A stretch of 64,000 nucleotides of DNA. Source: Bryobacter sp. Its GTDB lineage: Bacteria; Acidobacteriota; Terriglobia; Bryobacterales; Bryobacteraceae. The notes beneath the pieces were generated by a model. That model searched no databases, was not told the DNA's origin, and saw only the letters and a list, made by a program, of their open reading frames with translations. Numbering within the stretch: position 1 is the stretch's first letter; every line of letters starts with the position of its first letter. The translations under genes and the position numbers were made by a program. The stretch is taken from contig JALHNH010000005.1 of assembly GCA_022843625.1 (NCBI GenBank), positions 186,001 through 250,000 of the forward strand. Direction: 5' to 3'. This document shows positions 18,063 through 27,388 of the stretch, one piece after another.

Positions 18063-19394
18063 ATGGGAACTCGCCCCATTCCGCGTCCCGCCGCCCGGCC
18101 CACGGCCGGCGTCGAGCGCTGGAACAGCCTCCGCACACAACTCCACGGCAAGCTCGTCAGCGCCCTCACTCCAGAGCAACTGAAGAACTTGTCCAAGGAC
18201 GGTGTTCGCGATCAGATCGCCACCGTTACCGATCGCCTCGTACACGATTCGGGCCTGCCTATGACCACCGCGGAAAAAGACCGGCTCATCGAAGAAGTCC
18301 TCGATGAAGTCTTTGGCCTTGGTCCCCTTGAGCCCCTCATGAACGACGCCACCGTCAGCGACATCATGGTGAACGGCTTCGATAGTGTCTACGTGGAACG
18401 TGCGGGCCAGCTTGTAGAAACCAGCGTCCGCTTCAAAGATCAGGCCCACGTCCGCATGACGATCGATCGCATCGTTTCAAACATTGGCCGCCGCATCGAC
18501 GATAGCTCTCCCATCGTTGACGCCCGCCTGCCCGATGGCTCGCGCGTCTGCGCCGTCATCCCTCCGCTCTCACTCATCGGCCCCGTGATGAGCATCCGCC
18601 GCTTCGGCAAAAAGCTCCTTGGCCCTGAAGATCTTCTCCGCAACCACACCCTAACCCCGGGCATGCTCCAGTTCCTCGAAGCCTGTTGCCGTGCCCGGCT
18701 CAACCTGATCATCAGCGGCGGCTCCGGCTCCGGCAAGACCACCCTGCTCAACAATCTCTCCCGCTACATCCCCGACGAAGAACGCATCGTCACCATCGAA
18801 GACGTCGCCGAACTCCAGATCCAGCAGGAACACATCGTCCGTCTCGAAAGCCGCCCTACCAATATTGAAGGTGCCGGCGGCATCGGCCAGCGCGAGCTTG
18901 TCATCAACGCCCTCCGCATGCGTCCCGATCGTATCCTCATCGGCGAGTGCCGGGGCGGGGAAGCCCTCGACATGATGCAGGCCATGAACACAGGCCACGA
19001 CGGCTCAATGACCACCTGTCATGCCAACACCGCCCGCGATGCCTTCTCACGTCTCGAGACGATGGTAATGATGGCAAGCTCTGCCATCCCCGATCGTGTT
19101 ATCCGTCAGATGCTCGCCAGCGCCGTCCAGATCGTAGTACAGGTTCTCCGTCTCATTGACGGCTCCAGAAAGATACTTTCAATTTCTGAAGTCACTGGCG
19201 TCGAAGAGGACTTCGTTGAACTCAAAGACATCTTCGTCTTCGAACGCGAAGGCATCGACGCTCGCGGCAAGGCCATCGGCCAATTCAAGGCCACCGGCTA
19301 CCGCCCCCTCTGTCTGGACCGCATGCGCGCCTACGGCCAACACCTCGACGACAAGATCTTCGAAGAAACTCTCCGCGTAGGAGAAGCCCACTGA
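18063..19394 (+). CDS. cpaF: CpaF/TadA secretion ATPase
   Basis: 443 residues. Clear secretion-ATPase features in order: the N1 domain with [21 protein letters not shown] near 85; Walker [14 protein letters not shown] near 220; an Asp box ([12 protein letters not shown]); Walker B ([17 protein letters not shown]); and the His box [13 protein letters not shown]. This hexameric cytoplasmic ATPase powers pilin polymerisation together with TadB and TadC. It overlaps tadB by one base (TGATG). Confidence 0.95.
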   Translation: MGTRPIPRPAARPTAGVERWNSLRTQLHGKLVSALTPEQLKNLSKDGVRDQIATVTDRLVHDSGLPMTTAEKDRLIEEVLDEVFGLGPLEPLMNDATVSDIMVNGFDSVYVERAGQLVETSVRFKDQAHVRMTIDRIVSNIGRRIDDSSPIVDARLPDGSRVCAVIPPLSLIGPVMSIRRFGKKLLGPEDLLRNHTLTPGMLQFLEACCRARLNLIISGGSGSGKTTLLNNLSRYIPDEERIVTIEDVAELQIQQEHIVRLESRPTNIEGAGGIGQRELVINALRMRPDRILIGECRGGEALDMMQAMNTGHDGSMTTCHANTARDAFSRLETMVMMASSAIPDRVIRQMLASAVQIVVQVLRLIDGSRKILSISEVTGVEEDFVELKDIFVFEREGIDARGKAIGQFKATGYRPLCLDRMRAYGQHLDDKIFEETLRVGEAH

Positions 19395-20359
19395 TGTTCC
19401 TCTTCGTCGCCTTCCTCATCTTTAGTGCCGCCCTCTTCGGAGCCGCCTACTACGCCTTCGTCACGCCACAACGCGCTGAGAACCAGGCCCTCATCGGCCG
19501 TCTCCGCGAATTGCGATCCAGAACCGGCACCCCCCGAATCCGCGGCGGCGGTGACCTCCTCCAGCAGCAGGAAGGTCTCAACATCGTCGGCCGCTTCTTC
19601 AACTGGCTCGGCCTCCAGCGCCGTTTGCAACTCTTGATCGCCCAGGCCGATCTCGACTACAAAGCCGGCAACGTACTCTTCCTATGCGTGGCGCTGGCAG
19701 TGGTTAGTTACTTTTTCTTCGGTCTCATCGGCATCCCGATTGTTGCGGTCAACATCCTTTTTGCCCTCCTCGTCGGCTATCTGCCAGTGGCCTGGATCAA
19801 CTTCCAACGCTCCCGCCGCCTCGGAAAATTCGAACACCAGCTCCCCGAAACCATCAACCTCTTCAACCGCTCCATGAAGGCCGGCCACAACATCCAGAGC
19901 GGCCTCGCTACCATCGCTGAAGAAACCTCAGACCCCGTCAAGAAAGAATTCAAAAAGCTGCTTGAAGAGCTCGCCCTCGGCTCCACTACAGAAACTGCTC
20001 TCCACAATCTGGGCGAGCGTGTCCCGCTGATCGACCTCAAGTTTTTCATCACTGGCCTGATCCTCCAGCGTCAAACCGGCGCGAACATGGTCGAGGTCCT
20101 GGAGAACCTCGCCGTCCTCATCCGCGAGCGGCTCAACCTAAACGAAAAGCTCAAGGCCGGCACCGCGCAGCAACGCTTCTCAGCGGCGATCTTCTGCAGC
20201 GTCCCTATCTTTATGGGCGCCATCTACGCCTTCCTCAAGCCCGAATACTTCAAACTCCTCCTTGAAGATGAAACCGGCAACATGATCCTCACCTACGCCA
20301 TCATCTCCGAAACCATCGGCATCCTGATCCTGCGTAAGCTCTCGAGTCCAAAGTTCTAA
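19394..20359 (+). CDS. tadB: TadB inner-membrane platform protein (T2SS F family)
   Basis: 321 residues. Hydrophobic helices lie at the N-terminus (FLFVAFLIFSAALFGAAYYAF), at about 95-135 and at the C-terminus. The T2SSF domain is recognisable from FEHQLPETINLFNRSMKAGHNIQSGL and ALHNLGERVPLIDLKFFITGLILQRQTGANMVEVLENLA. It pairs with TadC as the inner-membrane platform of the pilus. One base separates it from tadC. Confidence 0.93.
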   Translation: MFLFVAFLIFSAALFGAAYYAFVTPQRAENQALIGRLRELRSRTGTPRIRGGGDLLQQQEGLNIVGRFFNWLGLQRRLQLLIAQADLDYKAGNVLFLCVALAVVSYFFFGLIGIPIVAVNILFALLVGYLPVAWINFQRSRRLGKFEHQLPETINLFNRSMKAGHNIQSGLATIAEETSDPVKKEFKKLLEELALGSTTETALHNLGERVPLIDLKFFITGLILQRQTGANMVEVLENLAVLIRERLNLNEKLKAGTAQQRFSAAIFCSVPIFMGAIYAFLKPEYFKLLLEDETGNMILTYAIISETIGILILRKLSSPKF

Positions 20360-20360
20360 T

Positions 20361-21293
20361 ATGCTCACTCTCCTCTACTTCCTGGCCTGTGCGATCACCA
20401 TCAGCGCGATCGCCTGGAGTGGCATGCTGCTCCTCAAACCTGAAGAGAATCCACTCGGCGATCGTCTCGACGAACTCCAAAAAACAGGCGGCGCAGCAAC
20501 GGTCCAGCGTGGCCCCAAGCGCCGTCTCGGCGGTGGCTTCTGGGAGAGCATCCTCTTCTTCGTCAGCGCCATCGGTGGGGAAGACTATCTCCGCGACATC
20601 GAGAAATCCCTCCGCGAAGCGGGCATCCGTCGCCGCGAAGCCACTGCCATGTACGTCCTCTTCAACCTGGTAGTCATGCTCGCCATGATGGCCGGCGCAA
20701 TCTACCTGCAGTGGGAGGGCACCTTGATGGACAAGCTCCTCGCTCTCATCGCACCCATCCTCCTCGGCTACCTCCTGCCCCGCCAGGTCCTCTATCGCCT
20801 GGTCGCCCGTTACAAGCGCAAACTGCAGGAAGCCCTCCCCGACACCATCGACCTCCTCGGCATCGTCCTTGGTACTGGCCTCGCTCTGGATCAGGCCATG
20901 ATCCGCGTCTCTGAAGAGATGCAGTACATCTATCCCGAGCTTGCCAACGAATTCTACACAGTAGTCATGCAGGTCAAAGCAGGTCAGGAGCGAAGCCGCG
21001 CCTTCAACGCCCTGGTCCGCCGCACTGGCATCGACGACATCAAGAGCCTCGCCGCAATGATCATCCAGAGCGAACGCTTCGGCACCAGCCTCTCTCGCGC
21101 CATGAAAGTCTACGCCGACGAACTCCGCATGAGAAGACGCCTCCGCGCCGAATCCGCCATCGCCAAAGCCGGCATCAAGATGCTCTTCCCGATCATCATC
21201 TTCATCTTCCCCGTCCTCTTTGCAATTACTCTTGGCCCTGCTATGATCAGCGTGTTACGCGGCCTCGCCGGAGGCATCGGACAACCAAAGTAG
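20361..21293 (+). CDS. tadC: TadC inner-membrane platform protein (T2SS F family)
   Basis: 310 residues. The first helix (LYFLACAITISAIAWSGMLL), two helices around 95-140 and a terminal helix frame a T2SSF domain with LQEALPDTIDLLGIVLGTGLALDQAM and FNALVRRTGIDDIKSLAAMIIQSERFGTSLSRAM, the typical TadC text. It closes the recognised Tad core; the next gene begins 5 bp on, so transcription probably continues. Confidence 0.93.
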   Translation: MLTLLYFLACAITISAIAWSGMLLLKPEENPLGDRLDELQKTGGAATVQRGPKRRLGGGFWESILFFVSAIGGEDYLRDIEKSLREAGIRRREATAMYVLFNLVVMLAMMAGAIYLQWEGTLMDKLLALIAPILLGYLLPRQVLYRLVARYKRKLQEALPDTIDLLGIVLGTGLALDQAMIRVSEEMQYIYPELANEFYTVVMQVKAGQERSRAFNALVRRTGIDDIKSLAAMIIQSERFGTSLSRAMKVYADELRMRRRLRAESAIAKAGIKMLFPIIIFIFPVLFAITLGPAMISVLRGLAGGIGQPK

Positions 21294-21298
21294 GTTTC

Positions 21299-22948
21299 AT
21301 GCGCTTAGTTCTGCTCCTGACTTTCGTAGGATCCTTTTTAGCCGCACAGCAACCGTTTCTCTATTACGGTGGCACTTACCACGCGGCTACTTATGCACCA
21401 GCCGGTCTGCCTAACGGCGGCCTCCCCAGAGGCGGCCTCTTCACCGTCTTCGGACGCAATCTCGGCCCCGCCACACCAGCCACCGCTAACGCCTTCCCGC
21501 TATCCACCAATCTCTCCGGCGTTCGTCTGCAAGTCCTCAAAGGTACGCAGACCTTCGATGCTTATCCTGTCTTTGTCTCCGCCGGGCAGATCAATGCGAT
21601 CCTACCCAGCAACGCGCCTTTGGGCAAAGCCGTCCTTCGCCTCCAGTTCAACACGAACACCTCAAACATCATCCCCATCGATATCGTCCAATCCAACTTC
21701 GGAATCTTCTCGATCAACTCAGGCGGCTACGGCCCGGCCATTGTCACCAACTTCATCGACCCCGGCACCCAGCCCATCAACTCTTTGGAGCAAGCGGCCC
21801 AGCCAGGGCAAGTCATCACCATTTGGGGTTCCGGCCTCGGCCCCGTCGCATACCCCGACAACGTCGCCCCCACCGCCGGCGACCTGCCCGGCAACGCATC
21901 TGTCTTCATCGGCGGAATCCCCGCCCAGCGCCTCTACGCGGGTCGAGCGCCCTGTTGCTCTGGTCTCGACCAGCTTGTCGTCACCATTCCCCCCAACGTC
22001 CCTCAAGGCTGCTGGGTTCCGATTCAAGTTCTGGCAGGCGGCATCACTTCAAACACCGCCACCATCGCCATCGCCACCCAACCCAATGCCTGCGCCGATC
22101 CGCACAGCCCCTCATCCTCGGTGATCAGAAAGGGCGGCAAGCTGGCGCGCATCGTAACAGCTCGTTCTTCCTATCTAATCGATGTCGCCAATCCAGAACC
22201 CTTTGAGTTCAACTCCGATACCGGCTTTGCGCAATTCGCCCAATATGCTGCCAATCCATTCGCCTGGCAACTCCTTGATTCGCTGCCACCCCCAGGCTCC
22301 TGCGCCACCCACACCACCCGCGGCATGGTTCAGGAGTTTACTTCCATCCTGCCCGGCCTCTCCGGTGCTGCTCTCAATATCGGCGCGCCCATTTCGATTC
22401 AGGCTGTCTCAACGGCGGTTCTCAATCAGGTCCTTAACCTGAGAAACATCTTCTTCGCGAAGTTAGGTGGCAATTACCCCACTTCTTCACCCGTATCCCT
22501 CTTCTTTCCGGTCAATCGAGAATTGCTGATCACTTCCACCGCCTCCGCAGAACTACCGGCAATCAGCGTCCGTACCACTCCCGACCTCTCCTCAAGCTGG
22601 ACCAACCGCAATGCAAACTTCCGCTTCCGCGCAGGCCAGCCCATCAACCTCACTTGGGCCCCACAGCAGGGTGGCCTGGTCGTAGCGATGGGGTCCAATT
22701 TCAATCGAGCAAAAAATGCCAGCAGTCTCTTCGCCTGCGTCGCGCGCTCTGAGGACGCCGCCCTCACTGTGCCTGCTTACATCGCCAATACACTCCCCAG
22801 AGACCCCGCCAGCTACGACGCGCCTACTGGCTATCTCACTCTGATCACCATCCCCAATACCCAAGGTTCCACCCGAACCCTGCCTGGCTTTGATGCAGCC
22901 TCGGTCTTTCATTTGAATCTCCAGTCGAGGAGCGTGCAATTCCGATGA
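21299..22948 (+). CDS. TIGR03437-domain exported protein appended to the Tad operon
   Basis: 549 residues with a signal peptide ending near LAAQQ. Residues about 35-255 contain the TIGR03437 pattern twice: GGLFTVFGRNLGPATPA, VRLQVLKGTQTFDAYPVFVSAGQINAILP, then GQVITIWGSGLGPV and VFIGGIPAQRLYAGRAPCCSGLDQLVVTIPPNVPQGCWVPI. These are Ig-like beta domains common in Solibacter-type surface proteins. The second half (residues 270-549) is not recognised. Spacing of 5 bp from tadC and 4-bp overlap with the next gene suggest a role linked to the pilus or its surface; this is inference from position. Confidence 0.8.
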   Translation: MRLVLLLTFVGSFLAAQQPFLYYGGTYHAATYAPAGLPNGGLPRGGLFTVFGRNLGPATPATANAFPLSTNLSGVRLQVLKGTQTFDAYPVFVSAGQINAILPSNAPLGKAVLRLQFNTNTSNIIPIDIVQSNFGIFSINSGGYGPAIVTNFIDPGTQPINSLEQAAQPGQVITIWGSGLGPVAYPDNVAPTAGDLPGNASVFIGGIPAQRLYAGRAPCCSGLDQLVVTIPPNVPQGCWVPIQVLAGGITSNTATIAIATQPNACADPHSPSSSVIRKGGKLARIVTARSSYLIDVANPEPFEFNSDTGFAQFAQYAANPFAWQLLDSLPPPGSCATHTTRGMVQEFTSILPGLSGAALNIGAPISIQAVSTAVLNQVLNLRNIFFAKLGGNYPTSSPVSLFFPVNRELLITSTASAELPAISVRTTPDLSSSWTNRNANFRFRAGQPINLTWAPQQGGLVVAMGSNFNRAKNASSLFACVARSEDAALTVPAYIANTLPRDPASYDAPTGYLTLITIPNTQGSTRTLPGFDAASVFHLNLQSRSVQFR

Positions 22949-24045
22949 GTACCCCCAAAGTTCTCGCGCTAGCCCTTCTGATCTGCTTGCTCTCAAGCTG
23001 TTCCACCTCTGAAGAACGTGAAGTATTTCGTGGCAAGAAAAACGGCCGCCCCTTCCAAAAGGTAATCATCACAACAAGGGTTGACGGAGACAAAGTTAGC
23101 CGTGTCATTCAGGACTATGATTATGACCGCGACAAAAAGGCCTGGGTCCCGATTGGCCCCGCAAGAAATTTACAAAACGGGGATGAAAAGGCCGAACTGA
23201 GCAATGTGCAAAATTATAATGGGGAAGAATCGAATCCTCCCAATTCTGCCTCCATAGCAACCCCGGCCTACATCTACATCGCCGACAATAGCGGCAACAA
23301 CAGCGTCATCGTCATCGACGCCAGGACGCTCGCCCCCGTCAGCCGTATTTTGGTGCCGGGCTTTACTTCGAGCCTTGCCGCATCTCCGGATGGCCGCACC
23401 GTCGCCGCACCCTCCGCCAACCAGTTGATCCTCATTGATGTCCTCACCAATCGCATTGCCCGTTCGCTCGCGCTCCCTTCTGGTTCCTCGGTCCAGAGCA
23501 TTCATTTTTCCCTCGACGGCACATTACTCTACCTGATGGACCGGGCTGCTGGCATTCGCATTGTTCAGGTCTCAAGCCTGACGACGGTAGAAGTCATTCC
23601 CATGCCTTCTGCCTTTGCCCAGTTCGATTCTTCGGCCATGAGTCCTGATGGCGACTATCTCTTCATTCGCGGAGGCGGTCCAACTTCCACCCTCATCTTT
23701 GACATCACCACTCGTTCTTTCACGGTAGGTGCAAACACGGGTCGGGCGATTCTGTTCTCGCAAATTCCATGCGTATTTCATTCCACAGGCAAAGAAGTCT
23801 ATTGCGTGTCAACCGACGGGATCGCCATCATCGATACCGCCACAATGACCCTGGCCGGATCCATCGCCATCCCACGAGGCGAGAGCGTTTACCGCCTCTA
23901 CACAGTCGATGGTGGAGACTACCTGCTCCACACCACCAACAGTGCCGTCCGCATGATCGATCCAGCATCTCGCCAAATACTCGCTTCACTTAGCCCAGGG
24001 ACGCGAGAGTTTTTCACGACCGCCTATCCAGTCTCCATCTTCTAG
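22945..24045 (+). CDS. Lipoprotein with YncE-like beta-propeller
   Basis: 366 residues. KVLALALLICLLSSCSTSEE is a lipoprotein signal with lipobox LSSC (Cys near 20). Residues about 100-360 form a YVTN/YncE propeller: YIADNSGNNSVIVIDARTL, SLAASPDGRTVA, FSLDGTLLYLMDRAAGIRIV, AMSPDGDYLFIRG. Residues 25-60 include KNGRPFQKVIITTRVDGDKVSRVIQDYDYD, an unrecognised beta segment. Coupled by ATGA to the TIGR03437 gene, the two may act together at the surface. Ligand unknown. Confidence 0.75.
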   Translation: MSTPKVLALALLICLLSSCSTSEEREVFRGKKNGRPFQKVIITTRVDGDKVSRVIQDYDYDRDKKAWVPIGPARNLQNGDEKAELSNVQNYNGEESNPPNSASIATPAYIYIADNSGNNSVIVIDARTLAPVSRILVPGFTSSLAASPDGRTVAAPSANQLILIDVLTNRIARSLALPSGSSVQSIHFSLDGTLLYLMDRAAGIRIVQVSSLTTVEVIPMPSAFAQFDSSAMSPDGDYLFIRGGGPTSTLIFDITTRSFTVGANTGRAILFSQIPCVFHSTGKEVYCVSTDGIAIIDTATMTLAGSIAIPRGESVYRLYTVDGGDYLLHTTNSAVRMIDPASRQILASLSPGTREFFTTAYPVSIF

Positions 24046-24072
24046 CATGGGCCGCTTGATACAATCGCACCT

Positions 24073-25503
24073 GTGCGCACATTAAGCCTCTTCGCCCTCA
24101 CCGCAGTTCTCGCATTTTCACAAGCCATCTCCATCGTCAAAGGCCCGGTCGACTATCAGGTCTACCAGCGCGGCACCGACGGCAAAGCTGATATCCCACT
24201 CGAACTCAGCGTCTCAAACGGCGACGGCAAAGATATCTTCCTTTCGCTCAAGCGCGGCGTAGTCCCCGTCCCCGGTTTCATCGCAACCAACCTCGGCAAA
24301 GTCGAAAACGGCAAGCTCATCACAACCGTCAGAGGCGTCCCCACCGGTGGCCCCTACCGTTTCGAACTCAAGACCGGCCGCATGGGCGCAGCCGCAGCCG
24401 CACGCTCCAACATCCTCGTCGGCGATATCTGGCTCCTCGCTGGCCAGTCGAACATGGAAGGCGTTGGCGACCTGATCGATGTCGAAAAGCCCTCTGAGAA
24501 AGTCAACTCTTTCAACCAGTCTGACGAATGGGTCGCTGCCAAAGAACCCCTCCACGAACTCCCTTCCGCCACAGACCGCGTCCATTGGCGCAAGAACGCC
24601 GCTGGCGTCATCCAACGCCTCACCGGCGAAGAGCTGGAAAAATTCCGCACCAACAGAAAGAAAGGCGCAGGTCTCGGCCTCCCCTTCGCCGTCGAATACG
24701 AAAAGCGCACAGGCATCCCTGTCGGCCTCTTCCCCTGCGCCCACGGCGGCACCTCCATGGCCCAGTGGTCACCAGACCTCAAAGACAAATTGGGCGACTC
24801 CCTCTACGGTGCCACCATCCGCCGCGCCGCCCTCGTCGGCCCGATCAAAGGCATCCTCTGGTATCAGGGCGAATCCGACGCCAACCCCACCGTCGGCCCT
24901 GTCTTCCAGGAGAAGTTTGAACAGATGGTTGCCGCCTTCCGTAAGGACCTCAACCAGCCCGATCTCGCCTTCCACTACGTCCAGATCGGCCGCCACGTCA
25001 ACAACACCAACGTCCAGCCCTGGAATCTGGTGCAGGAAGCCCAGCGCCTCTCTGAGGCCCGCCTCGGCAACTCCGTCATGTTCTCAGCCATCGATAGCGA
25101 CCTCGACGACGGGATCCACGTCTCAACCCAAGACCACAAGCGCCTCGGCCGCGCCATGGCCGCCGTTGCCGCAGGCAAAGCCAAGAAAGGCCCCCACTTC
25201 GATTCGATCGCAATCGAAGGCCAAACCATCCGCGTCAAGTTCTCTGAGGTCAACGGCAGACTCACCAGCGCCGGCCGCATCGGTGGCTTCACCGCCCACA
25301 CCCCGCAAGGCGACCTCATCCCTCTGATCTACAAAGCCAGCTTTGATCCGAAAGACCCTGCCACCGTCGTTCTCCACTTTCAGGGCAAACTCCCCGACGG
25401 CGCACAGCTCATGTACGGACACGGAAAAGATCCCTACGCCAACCTCCGCGACGAACTCGGCCTCGGCGCACCGGTCTTCGGCCCACTCCCCATCGCGAAG
25501 TGA
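24073..25503 (+). CDS. SGNH hydrolase, sialate O-acetylesterase-like
   Basis: 476 residues, GTG start, signal peptide ending near LAFSQA. The catalytic blocks are visible: LLAGQSNMEGVGD (nucleophile Ser in G-Q-S-N-M, near 127), FPCAHGGTSMAQW, GILWYQGESDANP, and DDGIHVSTQDHKRLG carrying the Asp/His pair. This is the GQSNM-type sialate O-acetylesterase/carbohydrate esterase family, acting on O-acetyl groups of glycans, probably in the periplasm. TACAAT lies 7 nt before the start (24060-24065), with no Shine-Dalgarno sequence, so a near-leaderless transcript is possible and may begin a sub-operon here. Confidence 0.85.
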   Translation: MRTLSLFALTAVLAFSQAISIVKGPVDYQVYQRGTDGKADIPLELSVSNGDGKDIFLSLKRGVVPVPGFIATNLGKVENGKLITTVRGVPTGGPYRFELKTGRMGAAAAARSNILVGDIWLLAGQSNMEGVGDLIDVEKPSEKVNSFNQSDEWVAAKEPLHELPSATDRVHWRKNAAGVIQRLTGEELEKFRTNRKKGAGLGLPFAVEYEKRTGIPVGLFPCAHGGTSMAQWSPDLKDKLGDSLYGATIRRAALVGPIKGILWYQGESDANPTVGPVFQEKFEQMVAAFRKDLNQPDLAFHYVQIGRHVNNTNVQPWNLVQEAQRLSEARLGNSVMFSAIDSDLDDGIHVSTQDHKRLGRAMAAVAAGKAKKGPHFDSIAIEGQTIRVKFSEVNGRLTSAGRIGGFTAHTPQGDLIPLIYKASFDPKDPATVVLHFQGKLPDGAQLMYGHGKDPYANLRDELGLGAPVFGPLPIAK

Positions 25504-25535
25504 CCTTTCCGATTCTTGCTAGTCTAAGAGAACAC

Positions 25536-26402
25536 GTGAAAAATTTTGTAATCGCCCTCGCACTCGGCGCAATTGTTGCGTTTGCACAAGCCGACAAAGT
25601 CGTCGCCTCAATTAACGGCAAGCCCATAACGGCTAAAGAGCTCGAAGAATTCTCCAAGGGTCTGCCTGCTCAGTTCCAGCAGTTCTACCAGCAGGACAAA
25701 GAAGGCTTCCTCAAGCAGTACGCTGTTTTGATGAAGTTCTCGAAGCTCGCTGAAGAAGCCAAGGTAGATCAGGCCGCCCCCTACAAGCAGCGCCTCGAAT
25801 TCACCCGATTGCAGATCCTCTCGCAAGCCTACGTCGAAGACTACCGCAACAAGATCGTAGTCGCCGACCCAGAACTTGCCACCTTCTACGACAAGAATAA
25901 AGACAACTACACCCAGGCCAAGCTTCAGGTGATCCTCGTCAATTACTCCGCTACACCCGCCAAGGAAGGCGAAAAGCCCAAGCTCACCGAAGCCGACGCA
26001 CAGAAGAAGGCCGACGGCCTCGTCAAGCAAATCCGTGGCGGCGCAGACTTTAAGAAGATCGTAGCTGAATCCTCTGACGACGCAGCCTCCAAAGCCAAGG
26101 GCGGCGACTTCGGCACCATCCGCCGCAGCGACCAGATCCCCGACGAACTCAAGAAGGCCATCTTCGCCCTCAAGTCCGGCGAAGTCAGCGACCCCGTCAA
26201 GCAGCCCAACGGCTTCTACATTTTCAAGGTCGCCGAATACACCGCTCAGCCCATGGAAGAAGTGAAGCCCATGCTCACCAGCCAGCTCCGCGATCAGAAA
26301 TTTCAAGAATGGCTCAAAACAACTCAGGACACAGCCGACGCCAAAGTCGAGGATCCAGCATTCTTCGGCAAGGCTCCGGCAGCACCAGCCCCCAAGCCTT
26401 AG
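25536..26402 (+). CDS. Parvulin-type peptidyl-prolyl isomerase (SurA/PpiC-like)
   Basis: 288 residues from the GTG at 25536, which has AAGAG 5 nt upstream; a GTG at 25500 overlapping the previous stop would add 12 residues before the signal peptide and is less likely. Signal peptide KNFVIALALGAIVAFAQA. A SurA-N-like region (VVASINGKPITAKELEEF) precedes the parvulin domain: ADFKKIVAESSDDAASKAKGGDFGTIRRSDQIPDELKKAIFALKSGEVSDPVKQPNGFYIFKVAEY. It would assist folding of exported proteins, plausibly the outer-membrane receptors or pilus parts encoded nearby. It ends in a Pro/Ala-rich tail. Confidence 0.9.
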   Translation: MKNFVIALALGAIVAFAQADKVVASINGKPITAKELEEFSKGLPAQFQQFYQQDKEGFLKQYAVLMKFSKLAEEAKVDQAAPYKQRLEFTRLQILSQAYVEDYRNKIVVADPELATFYDKNKDNYTQAKLQVILVNYSATPAKEGEKPKLTEADAQKKADGLVKQIRGGADFKKIVAESSDDAASKAKGGDFGTIRRSDQIPDELKKAIFALKSGEVSDPVKQPNGFYIFKVAEYTAQPMEEVKPMLTSQLRDQKFQEWLKTTQDTADAKVEDPAFFGKAPAAPAPKP

Positions 26403-26833
26403 CCATCTCCTTCGAGCGACAGCTCCGGGCACACCGGGGCAAGCTTGAAACGGGTCCCGGCCCAGGTAACGAAGTCTTCGCGGCGAGTTTTCTCACTCGC
26501 CGCGAAATCATTTTCGACACCGATCTGCTAGCCCACGCTCCAGACTTCGTCGCAATTGTTGCCCACGAGATTTACCACTTCGTTTGGCGGCGTTTGCCAA
26601 ACTCCGAACGCAAGGCCTGGGCAGACCTCCTGGCTAACGAGAAGCGGCCCACCCACACCGGCCTCTCCTCGAGCATCCGATACGTCCCCGGCGCACCCCA
26701 ACAATCTAAAGACTACATATGCGAGGCTTTCTGCGACACAGGCGCCGCCCTTACCAACCCCAACCAAAAGATTTCTTCGCAACGCCGCCGTTACTTTTCT
26801 CGTCTCTACGACAAGAGAAGGTTGCCGGTATAA
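26309..26833 (+). CDS. Putative small metallopeptidase-like protein with HEIYH motif
   Basis: Up to 174 residues. The recognisable part starts around ISFERQLRAHRG and contains FVAIVAHEIYHFVWRRLP, an H-E-x-x-H helix as in zincin peptidases, and a Cys-containing CEAFCDTGAAL segment that could hold a third ligand (Glu or Asp). The family is not identified. The start is a problem: the only standard in-frame start is the ATG at 26309, 94 bp inside the parvulin gene, and residues 1-30 then look like a low-complexity shadow. A non-standard start close to 26402 is possible. Stop TAA is 21 bp before the next start. Confidence 0.5.
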   Translation: MAQNNSGHSRRQSRGSSILRQGSGSTSPQALAISFERQLRAHRGKLETGPGPGNEVFAASFLTRREIIFDTDLLAHAPDFVAIVAHEIYHFVWRRLPNSERKAWADLLANEKRPTHTGLSSSIRYVPGAPQQSKDYICEAFCDTGAALTNPNQKISSQRRRYFSRLYDKRRLPV

Positions 26834-26854
26834 ACTAAGCTCAGGAGCTCCGCC

Positions 26855-27388
26855 ATTAAACTCGCATCAGCAACCACCATCATCGCCCTCTCGTTTGGGC
26901 TCATTTCTTGCTCCACGGAATCGAAGGCTGACGCCGCCAGCGTCCGTCCCGCCAAAGAACGCAAGAAGGCTCCCGAATTCAAACTCAAGGACGCCGACGG
27001 CAAAGTAGTCTCCCTCGCCGAATACAAAGGTAAAGCCGTCCTCCTCAACTTCTGGGCCACCTGGTGTGGGCCCTGCAAAGTAGAGATCCCCTGGTTTGTC
27101 GAATTCGAACAGAAGTTTAAAGACAAAGGCTTCGCCGTCCTGGGCGTCGCCATGGATGAAGAAGGCTGGGAAATCGTCAAGCCCTACATCACCGACAAGA
27201 AGGTGAACTACCGCATCCTCGCTGGTGACGATTCCACGGCCCAGCTTTACGGTGGTGTTGACTCCCTCCCCACCACCTTCCTGATTGATAAGAACGGTAT
27301 GATTGCCGGCGTCCACGTCGGCCTGGTTTCAAAGAGTGAATATGAAAAAGACATCCTCGCTTTGCTTGGCGCTCCTGCTGGCAAGTAG
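26855..27388 (+). CDS. TlpA-like thioredoxin lipoprotein with apparent AUU start
   Basis: 177 residues if translation starts at ATT 26855. Before it is AGGAG (26843-26847) at 7-nt spacing; after it the peptide KLASATTIIALSFGLISC is a good lipoprotein signal with lipobox LISC (Cys 19). No ATG, GTG or TTG gives this signal: the frame is closed by a TAA at 26831 and the first ATG is at 27152, inside the fold. The domain is a TlpA/AhpC-TSA thioredoxin: APEFKLKDADGKVVSLAEYKGKAVLLNFWATWCGPCK (CGPC at 71-74), GVAMDEEGW, and the cis-Pro segment GVDSLPTTFLIDKNG. It should act as a membrane-anchored disulfide reductase in the periplasm, possibly with the next gene's product. A point change from ATG to ATT or a sequencing error would also explain it. 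Confidence 0.75.
   Translation: MKLASATTIIALSFGLISCSTESKADAASVRPAKERKKAPEFKLKDADGKVVSLAEYKGKAVLLNFWATWCGPCKVEIPWFVEFEQKFKDKGFAVLGVAMDEEGWEIVKPYITDKKVNYRILAGDDSTAQLYGGVDSLPTTFLIDKNGMIAGVHVGLVSKSEYEKDILALLGAPAGK

Noticed and set aside
25608..26432. Minus-strand frame of 274 codons opposite the parvulin gene
   Set aside because: Leu/Gly/Val-rich shadow; the parvulin frame contains a full signal peptide and domain.
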